Positions 58,301 through 64,000 of a DNA stretch of 64,000 bases are shown here, piece after piece; the first letter of the stretch is position 1; each line of letters starts with the position of its first letter. This DNA is from Planctobacterium marinum (GTDB taxonomy: Bacteria > Pseudomonadota > Gammaproteobacteria > Enterobacterales > Alteromonadaceae), in contig NZ_AP027272.1 of the NCBI RefSeq assembly GCF_036322805.1, positions 434,001-498,000 on the forward strand, written 5' to 3'. The notes under the pieces are model-generated. The model was not told where the DNA came from. It searched no databases and saw nothing but the letters and a program-made list of their open reading frames with translations. Position numbers and translations under genes: made by a program.

Positions 58301-59393
58301 TAAAGCGTATAAGTGATGAACAGCGTTTCAATTCATTGAGAATAAAGGCAAAAATTAATTGCGAATGTTGGATATAAGGCAGCTGTGATACCAAATAGCA
58401 ATACACCGCGTCGCTTTCATCTTTGGATAAACGCAACAATATCGACGTGATCTTTTTCTCATCATCACATACAGGTAAAACCCGGATAACACTCTGTCTG
58501 ACGGTGGGACTAGGATCCTGAATGAGTTGCTCGGTTAATTCGAAGATCTCAGGTTTATTGAGATAATGCAGGGAAATCACGTCAGCGATCGCGGCGCGAA
58601 AAAATATCTGATCTTGTTCGTCTTCGCGATTGATGCGGGTATCAATCAGATTGATGGCTTTATTAATGTCTGCGACGGCCAACAGGTTCAGTGCCTCGAT
58701 TTGCAGTTCCGGCTGCTGTTCTTTATCCAGAGAAAAGCGATAGGTGTAACGCAATAGCTCAGAGCTCAATATATGTGGGTCCTGGCTATGCAGTGAGGTG
58801 AGCATACTACTGAGGCTCTTAAAAGCCGCTAATTGCACTTTGGGTTCGCTACTATACCGAATCCAAGGGGTTAATAATGCTTCAACAGTGAGCTCTTGCC
58901 ATGATCCTAATATTTTGTCCACTGCCGCTGAAAAGGCTAACAAATCAAACAAAGCGGAAATCCGCCCCATCAAAAAGCTAGCAAAATATTCCTGGTCCTT
59001 TAAGCGACTCTGCCAACGCTCGGTGACGGCATCTTCATCTAGATAGCGTTTTAAGGCTTTGCGATCATTCCTGAGGTTGGAACTGCCAAGGTATTGGCAA
59101 AACTCCAGCAACAACTCCCGACGGCCAGTTTCACTGGTTTCCTGACTAATTTCGGTATGGAATATGCGGTAACGACTGCGCAATGAATCCAGACGGACAC
59201 CGCACTCGTTGAGGTGTTCACTCAGCAACCTGATCCCTTTGATCAGGTTGGTTGGGGCATCAGGGGGAAGATTGTTGTCGGCGTTTTGCTGCCATTTTTG
59301 AGCCAGCTCAGTCAGGTATTGCCGATAGGCTCGTTGCCAGAAGGCACTTAATCCGGTGGCTAATATTTTCTGGTAACTGCTGTTATTCGCCAT
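55350..59393 (-). CDS. HEAT-repeat / CapB-PgsB-type amide ligase fusion
   Basis: A 1347-residue protein. Residues about 170-430 are alpha-solenoid HEAT-like repeats (VQLAAFKSLSSMLTSLHSQD, SPTVRQSVIRVLPVCDDEKK). A membrane helix lies at about 683-700, directly before a Mur-ligase/CapB-like domain with P-loop GTRGKSG (721-727) and MSKTTGCEAMFL. The latter domain is that of poly-gamma-glutamate synthase PgsB/CapB, which joins Glu units through an acyl phosphate. Known PgsB proteins are about 400 aa, so the large N-terminal fusion and the extra C-terminal 250 residues are unusual. It starts directly after the stop of the upstream giant gene. PgsC/PgsA genes are not in the window. Confidence 0.78.
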   Translation of the reverse strand: MANNSSYQKILATGLSAFWQRAYRQYLTELAQKWQQNADNNLPPDAPTNLIKGIRLLSEHLNECGVRLDSLRSRYRIFHTEISQETSETGRRELLLEFCQYLGSSNLRNDRKALKRYLDEDAVTERWQSRLKDQEYFASFLMGRISALFDLLAFSAAVDKILGSWQELTVEALLTPWIRYSSEPKVQLAAFKSLSSMLTSLHSQDPHILSSELLRYTYRFSLDKEQQPELQIEALNLLAVADINKAINLIDTRINREDEQDQIFFRAAIADVISLHYLNKPEIFELTEQLIQDPSPTVRQSVIRVLPVCDDEKKITSILLRLSKDESDAVYCYLVSQLPYIQHSQLIFAFILNELKRCSSLIRFKALCRGLVSLVGILSGSAKERVTLEQRCNEVLNQVIASNDSPRLQYLALEARERVWAILQSDLKKALSPLLKVRKKSVALNQEQQKILSSDNGKRWLAANIGHRFTIQVQKQKILNDTRMGFRLWRFIYEFRHPATDKRQHHSHVTGRLYQSHDIIPSGQLAEVSQTTVPGEPLHMAEEGHWRPFLPLLDQVISALQKGLTGKVTTLYHVAGKTEITPPKSLFKNLMARLKLSFRFKYFAELRNRAWDSDAPDRYVRELEKLGIGIKCNGYPVKSDAATLTQVPAVSRFFDIAVPITVIQFYQDFQRYFVSVYQNTIQHILLFSLFMLALFWGNHALLGQRIKSARKQIPITIGGWGTRGKSGTERLKSALVNSVGLATMSKTTGCEAMFLYATRYGQLQEMFLFRPYDKATIWEQTFVTRLAAKLKADTLCWECMGLTPRYIDILQQQWMQDDMVTITNCFPDHEDLQGPAGIDVPQVIAKFIPQKSKVWTSEENMLAYLEKEAIEKNAQLTPVDWLEIATIPEDLLERFPYQEHPANIALVAKMAEEMQMSRIMAIKEMADRVVPDIGVLQVFPYTEVAGRTMRFINGMSANERYGALANWERLGYTDRKQQLSGDLQLVTVINNRADRVPRSKVFARLIAFDFSARVHFVIGNNLNGFQQFAEEAFAERLESNLNIAGQPQEYVQQFQSLLRFLLLPVEIEQLENYLQKLCAGQLPPCAGDIGLIETKLQEIPTTQLDSSTKTHAQSLLRQFSEAQTLLQNLSSEDQITATSHKTVTEFLTDIFVQKIQLVDDYHISGNELNMHIAQHIPGNIQTDILGLQNIKGPGLDFVYSWQQWQKVQLLTRTIETQYGEALSQSLKELASLPVYSHLDRNAVEQCIAILSKAQSSLHEDSRYDLEKIRKNLLQEEDDKTPQVEHNRIWQFFLHQIEEVFDVFDAVLRGRKAKQILIDLAAQRISLKKAAWMLKILNKRQKGGWLGR

Positions 59394-62300
59394 TTAGTGT
59401 TCCTGCCCGCCAGCATGGCCAGTTGATTCAAGTGTTTCCAGAAGTGCCTCTTGCTGTCGTAACGGGCTAAATGCTAAAGATTGTGGCTGGTAGTCATCAA
59501 TCAAGCGGTGGCCTGCAGCAAGGTAACCAATTCTGATACTCCAGTAGTTTTCATTATTGCTCAGATTGCGTTCGAAGCCCATGCGCAGCCGCCAGTGGTT
59601 TTGGGAGTGCCAGCTAAACCACTCAACACCCACCCCTACGCGATTATCAATGCCGCTACTTTGGCGGTGCGCATCTTTAAAGTATTTTTGCCAGCGCCAG
59701 GCAAGATCAGCGCTAACCCCCTGATAATAAATTCGCGTACCTAACTGGATAAAACCATTGTCCAGTAACTCTTTGTCCGAGAGTTCATTACTGGTAACGG
59801 ATAACTGTGCCCAGCTTTCCAGATCGTGATACCACTTGTAGCGCAAAGTCTCAGAGGCGCGTAAGCCATGCCTGTGGTCAAGCTTGTACTGGCTATAAAC
59901 GGCACTGGCATATTGCAATGGATCGCGACCTTCATTGAGGATGTTAGCGAATACACCGACACTAAAGCGATTGAACAATCGTTGATTAATACTGTATTGC
60001 CAGTGAGTATCGGCACTAACCCGTGCTGACCATGCCAGGTCTTTGTTTTCCAGACCTCGTTGCCCATTGATACGGGCACTCAAGTGCAAATCGAGATTGT
60101 TTAACCATTGGGTATCCCAAAAGTTAAACTCAAGGTGCAGGCTTTCGCGTAATTGTGAGTCGTAACGACGCAATGCCAATTCGCTACTCAAATGGGTGCG
60201 GTGGTTGGCGTCATTGTCTTGTAGTAACAATCTCAATTGCTGATAACGATTATTGCGACTGACATCCTCAGTAGCTGAGCGGCGTTGCCAGGTGGAGAGT
60301 TCGGCTCCCCAAGTTTGGTCTTTATGGGACTCGGGTAGGTTCATTTTGCTTTGCAAAACGATGTGGCGACCTTGTAATTCCGCGTCAGGGTACAGATCCA
60401 GTGTTGCTTTTTGAGCTGCAAGCGCAGGATTTGCCTCAGGAAACTCTGAGGAATTCGCTAAGCGCAGCAAAGAGATGCGATGTCCGACATAGTCTTTGGC
60501 TTCATCAAACCAACTAAACAAGCCCTGTGGAGCCAGCATATATTGATGACGGGCGAGACCTTGCTGATTGAAACTGTCGATACGCAACCAACTATCCTGT
60601 TCCAAAAATACCTGAAAGGGCTCCACCATATCGGCTTGAAACAAACGCAAACGCAGTGATTGTGGCTGTTCTTGCCACTGTCCTTGCGGGCTCTTAAATT
60701 GCAATTTTGCAATGACGTTGCTAAGCCCTTGTATCGATTCCACTGACAGGCTTAACTTGTGCTCACCTACGGGCAAGATTAGGGGAATGATGCGCTGCTC
60801 ACCACTGTGTAACAGGAAGCCTGGTTGTGCCTCATTATTGATTTGCAGATGCAATTGACTTTGCGCATCAGCGGCAAACAAATGTTGCTGGGCACGAACA
60901 ATAAGTCGATAGGACTCGCCTTTTTTGCTCAACAAATCATAATTCAGGGCGGATTGTGTGGTCAGCTTTTCCCAATCTTTCTGATAAGGCAGAAACATGA
61001 GTCGGGAGCGCACGGCGTCAGGCGTTAAAGGTTCATTAGTTGGTGCCTGGTAAAAAGTAAACTTTTTGGTTTGAATGGGAAAGTTAAGTGCCTGCCATTC
61101 TGCCTTGGCATTGATGCGTCGCGCTAATTGCTGTTTAAACGATGAATCAGGCAGCTTGGCTAAAGCAACATTCAGTTCGGTTAATAACGATTGAACTGGC
61201 TCCTGTTCAAACAGCCACACTTGCTTTAATAGTCCACTGATATCTTCGGTTAACGTAGGGGTAAATTGGCTTTCCAGTTGAAATCTCTGATTGTCCAGTC
61301 CCTTGTATTGCCAATAATGGCATTCAAATTGTTGTTGTTCGTCGCTTAGTTGCCAATAGTGCTGATAACGCACGGTATTGTCCCGGTAGCAGGTTTGCGC
61401 CGTAAACTGTTGCTGTTCGTGGGTTAACAATTGCTGAAGGTTAATTAGTACTGGAGCCTGGCTGGTGGCAATTGTCAGCTCCCCGGATCCCGGTAACCAG
61501 GCGGAGAAGCTATGACCGCTGCCAACAGAGCCTTGCTGGTGGCGCAATACCTCACTGCGAAAGTCGCTGTTGTTTATGGGTAATTTATAGCGCTGCTCAC
61601 CGTGGCTGATGGTCAACCAGTCATCATATTGATGCTCTTGTGTAAACCATTGTCGAGTTGTAAACGCCAGACGCGTGGCTTCGCTGACTTTTATCTTCAG
61701 TGGTTTATCCGGGGTAACCAGGTAATTGCGTTGTGGGACGTTAAGTTCGGTATTGTAAAGCTCCACTATTCCGCCACTGGATATTTGCTGGACAAAGCGC
61801 AACCCGGAATGCTGAGCTTGTGCCGGGGGAGGATTTTCTTCTTTAACCGCCGGGTAGTGAGCCTCTATGGTCTGAATAAATTGTTGATATCCCAATTTTT
61901 CTGCGGCGCGATACATCAAGATAAATTTTTTGTCTGAGGCTGGCGTTTTATTAAGCACAAATAGTGCGTATTCCGGTTTATCGTTGAGCAAGTACAGGCT
62001 GGACAATGCCAAACGGGCACTGGCTTTTGAGTTGTCGTTAAATTCTGGCGCTGTCACAATGAAACTGAGCAAACTAAGCTGTTCAGAGAGACTCTCCTGT
62101 GCACGCCATAACGCCAGCAACCGGTCTACAGCCTGATTTTTTATGCTGGCATCCGGATGATGCAGCACCAGGGCTTTAAGCATAGTTTCACCATAAACCT
62201 GCCAACCGGCATTTTCCAGGTGTGTGTAAAGCTTTTGCCACCATGACCAATTGTTGAGAGCGGGTTGTTGAAATGCCCGCTGAATGGCTTGCAGATGAGG

Positions 62301-64000
62301 CAATGAAGCCGGGATTGTATGGTCAAACAGCGGTCCGGGGAGTTGTCCTTGTTGCAACCACTTTTGCCATGATTGCGGCACGTTCTGTTGCTGGAATTGC
62401 TTCGCTTTAATGCTCTGGTACTGCACAAACTCCAGCCACTGTGGGTGCTGTTCGACAAATTCGGCATTATTCTGATCTTGCGCCGACATAAGCGAGGATT
62501 GCCATTGTGCTTCATCCAGTTTCAAGCTGCCGGCGATTTGATAGCGCAAACGCAATTGTGCCACACCCTTGACGCTTTGCACCTTCAGTTGTTGCCATTT
62601 GGGGGGCAGATAAAGCGTCTGACGGGCAATAAACCGGGTATTTAACTGTTTCGCTGTTGAGTCATCACTCAAGCGCCATTCCGGAGAAAAGATAAAGGGT
62701 TTCAGGGCTGGCTCAGCAAAGGAGTGCAGCGTCGTAAAATGCTCACCATCTATCCAAAGCTCAATGGCAGCATCACTTTGTATATTTTCATCGGTTGCCA
62801 GTTCTACCGCGATGCGGTTACTTGTCTGATCTTCAGCCGGGAAGAAAAACAGAGGCGAGTCTGGGTTAAGCTCAGTAAAGGAGATTGCAGAAGGCTTGGG
62901 GGAAATACCTGGTGTAGCAGGTGCGTAATCTGGTCGTTGCGCATCGGGAGTCACTTGCCACTGTAAACGCTCTGTCTCGTAAAAACGCTGGATCAAAGCT
63001 TCCTTACCATTCACGGGCAGGGACTTTTCAGCCTGCCAGCGATTAAACAGGCCATGGCGGTCACTGTTAGCTTGTATTTGAGGGGCTTGCTCTTTGCTGT
63101 TTCCTGATGCGAGGCGCTGTTGCAATTCTCTTAATACCTTTTGCTTTTCCACTTGCGGTGCGCTGAGGGTGTTAAAGTTTTTGGAAAACAACCAATCTTC
63201 ATCGATTGCCTGCACCCGCATTTGCGTGCCGATTTCAGCGCTAACCTTATTTACTGCTTGTGTATCAGTGGAAAGCAAAGCCGGAAAGTAGCGGGCTTTT
63301 GTGGGTAATTCCGGCAATAGTAGACTTTTCGGCGTTTGATTTTCTAAAAGCGGGACAAATTGTTGCTCCTCTGAATCTGTCTGGAGTTTGATAAAACGAT
63401 TGCTTGGTGCACGCCACTGCAAACTGTCGTTACTGATGGCTTCCAGCCAGTAGTCTTTTTGTTGCGACAATTCAAAATGGCTATTCGCTTGCAGCGTGTG
63501 AAAGTCGTTGTGCTGGTGCTGACTATTGCTAATTCGTTGCTGCTCGCCCTGCTGCACAGACAACCAGCTGATAGGTGCGAGATCGCTTAACTGCTGTTCA
63601 AAACCGATATACAGTCGCAGTTTTTGTTCTTCTTTTGACGGGCTATGGAGCAGGAGCACCCGGTCACCGGAGCTGGCAGCTACATAGGCGCTTTGGGCTG
63701 AAAAGCTTAATTGCTGAGCAATGCCGGGGGAGTCAGATAATAAACCCTGAATTTCATAATATGCGCTTTTGTCGGTTGTAACCGCATCACCATCTTCGTC
63801 TAAAAAGGTCATCATTAGATGTCGATTAGCTTTTAGCAGCAGGGTAATGGGCTCATCCTTGGACAGAGTGACAGTATTATCAAACGTTGGCAGGATTTGT
63901 TGCGATTCGCTGATGATGTTGCCATCAATAGCCATGGCTTCCCAGTTTACCACTGTCTGTGGCCCGGTTGGCGTCGCCAGCGCTGTAATCGCTGGTACGC
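59394..64000 (-). CDS. giant envelope protein with C-terminal beta-barrel (start beyond window)
   Basis: At least 1534 residues; the frame is open to the window edge (the GTG at 63953 is not the true start). The N-terminal two-thirds are repetitive beta-rich segments with many Gln and Leu, plus a helical TPR-like stretch (about 60-65% of the visible part: ALVLHHPDASIKNQAVDRLL, SLYLLNDKPEYALFVL). The last 350 residues form alternating amphipathic strands like an outer-membrane barrel (HLSARINGQRGLENKDLAW and RLRMGFERNLSNNENYWSIR). It was not recognised. It is translationally adjacent to the CapB fusion, suggesting an export or surface-anchoring partner for the polymer. Confidence 0.7.
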   Translation of the reverse strand, partial: VPAITALATPTGPQTVVNWEAMAIDGNIISESQQILPTFDNTVTLSKDEPITLLLKANRHLMMTFLDEDGDAVTTDKSAYYEIQGLLSDSPGIAQQLSFSAQSAYVAASSGDRVLLLHSPSKEEQKLRLYIGFEQQLSDLAPISWLSVQQGEQQRISNSQHQHNDFHTLQANSHFELSQQKDYWLEAISNDSLQWRAPSNRFIKLQTDSEEQQFVPLLENQTPKSLLLPELPTKARYFPALLSTDTQAVNKVSAEIGTQMRVQAIDEDWLFSKNFNTLSAPQVEKQKVLRELQQRLASGNSKEQAPQIQANSDRHGLFNRWQAEKSLPVNGKEALIQRFYETERLQWQVTPDAQRPDYAPATPGISPKPSAISFTELNPDSPLFFFPAEDQTSNRIAVELATDENIQSDAAIELWIDGEHFTTLHSFAEPALKPFIFSPEWRLSDDSTAKQLNTRFIARQTLYLPPKWQQLKVQSVKGVAQLRLRYQIAGSLKLDEAQWQSSLMSAQDQNNAEFVEQHPQWLEFVQYQSIKAKQFQQQNVPQSWQKWLQQGQLPGPLFDHTIPASLPHLQAIQRAFQQPALNNWSWWQKLYTHLENAGWQVYGETMLKALVLHHPDASIKNQAVDRLLALWRAQESLSEQLSLLSFIVTAPEFNDNSKASARLALSSLYLLNDKPEYALFVLNKTPASDKKFILMYRAAEKLGYQQFIQTIEAHYPAVKEENPPPAQAQHSGLRFVQQISSGGIVELYNTELNVPQRNYLVTPDKPLKIKVSEATRLAFTTRQWFTQEHQYDDWLTISHGEQRYKLPINNSDFRSEVLRHQQGSVGSGHSFSAWLPGSGELTIATSQAPVLINLQQLLTHEQQQFTAQTCYRDNTVRYQHYWQLSDEQQQFECHYWQYKGLDNQRFQLESQFTPTLTEDISGLLKQVWLFEQEPVQSLLTELNVALAKLPDSSFKQQLARRINAKAEWQALNFPIQTKKFTFYQAPTNEPLTPDAVRSRLMFLPYQKDWEKLTTQSALNYDLLSKKGESYRLIVRAQQHLFAADAQSQLHLQINNEAQPGFLLHSGEQRIIPLILPVGEHKLSLSVESIQGLSNVIAKLQFKSPQGQWQEQPQSLRLRLFQADMVEPFQVFLEQDSWLRIDSFNQQGLARHQYMLAPQGLFSWFDEAKDYVGHRISLLRLANSSEFPEANPALAAQKATLDLYPDAELQGRHIVLQSKMNLPESHKDQTWGAELSTWQRRSATEDVSRNNRYQQLRLLLQDNDANHRTHLSSELALRRYDSQLRESLHLEFNFWDTQWLNNLDLHLSARINGQRGLENKDLAWSARVSADTHWQYSINQRLFNRFSVGVFANILNEGRDPLQYASAVYSQYKLDHRHGLRASETLRYKWYHDLESWAQLSVTSNELSDKELLDNGFIQLGTRIYYQGVSADLAWRWQKYFKDAHRQSSGIDNRVGVGVEWFSWHSQNHWRLRMGFERNLSNNENYWSIRIGYLAAGHRLIDDYQPQSLAFSPLRQQEALLETLESTGHAGGQEH

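Overview
This 64-kb window looks like a chromosome segment of a marine gammaproteobacterium, most likely from the Alteromonadales (Alteromonadaceae-like). The evidence is the core gene content and order: lptG-lptF divergent from pepA-holC-valS, rlmE, rlmF, rluF, a YacL/UPF0231 protein, tRNA-Leu(CAA) and a GlyGly-CTERM (rhombosortase-type) surface protein. No rRNA, CRISPR array, prophage or complete insertion sequence was found. Several genes use GTG or TTG starts.

Layout. 1-3.4 kb: RNA modification and ribosome biogenesis (rluF fragment, zinc-ribbon protein, TrmH-family methyltransferase, rlmE, YlqF/RbgA GTPase). 3.5-7.4 kb: an AT-rich unidirectional accessory cluster (helical lipoprotein, small acidic helical protein, membrane-anchored CBS protein, lipoprotein amidohydrolase). 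7.6-8.7 kb: secreted NTF2-like protein divergent from an HxlR regulator. 9.0-16.8 kb: the most unusual region, a probable ribosomally made secreted-peptide (RiPP-like) operon. It has a double-glycine, 8-cysteine, acidic precursor; a secreted NUC1-fold protein that has lost the nuclease active site; a 2OG-Fe(II) oxygenase; a glycine-rich-domain-like (GRDP) protein; two DNA-pol-beta-fold nucleotidyltransferases; an HlyD adaptor; a C39-peptidase ABC exporter; and a SAM methyltransferase, closed by a strong terminator. No lanthionine synthetase, YcaO, radical SAM or DUF692 enzyme is present. Convergent to it (16.9-19.5 kb) lie a copper-type TonB-dependent receptor and a DUF2946-like protein.

19.6-31.7 kb: mostly core genes (rlmF, esterase, yacL, tRNA-Leu, RDD protein, lptGF, pepA-holC-valS). 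They are interrupted at 22.75-23.5 kb by a gene-free repeat region holding a decayed second copy of the tRNA-Leu 3' end. 31.7-36.3 kb: a five-gene two-component operon that includes a Slam-like TPR/beta-barrel outer-membrane protein. 36.6-51.1 kb: single genes and small operons (trypsin-like protease with PPC domain, LytTR and AraC membrane regulators, acyltransferase, glycosyltransferase, GPP34 protein, TonB/ECF-sigma/anti-sigma operon, lipoproteins, MoeB/ThiF-like E1 protein).

51.3-54.7 kb: an overlapping pair, a LivJ-type periplasmic binding protein and a 726-residue protein that joins a dCache sensor to a pentameric ligand-gated ion channel (Pro-loop receptor). This looks like a ligand-sensing ion channel with a dedicated binding protein. 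55.3-64.0 kb: two very large genes in tandem, a HEAT-repeat/CapB-PgsB-type amide ligase fusion and a giant envelope protein with a C-terminal beta-barrel, whose start lies beyond the window. They suggest an anionic-polymer synthesis/export locus.

All functions are read from sequence motifs and family knowledge without database searches. Start sites were chosen by Shine-Dalgarno position, signal peptides and gene overlap.
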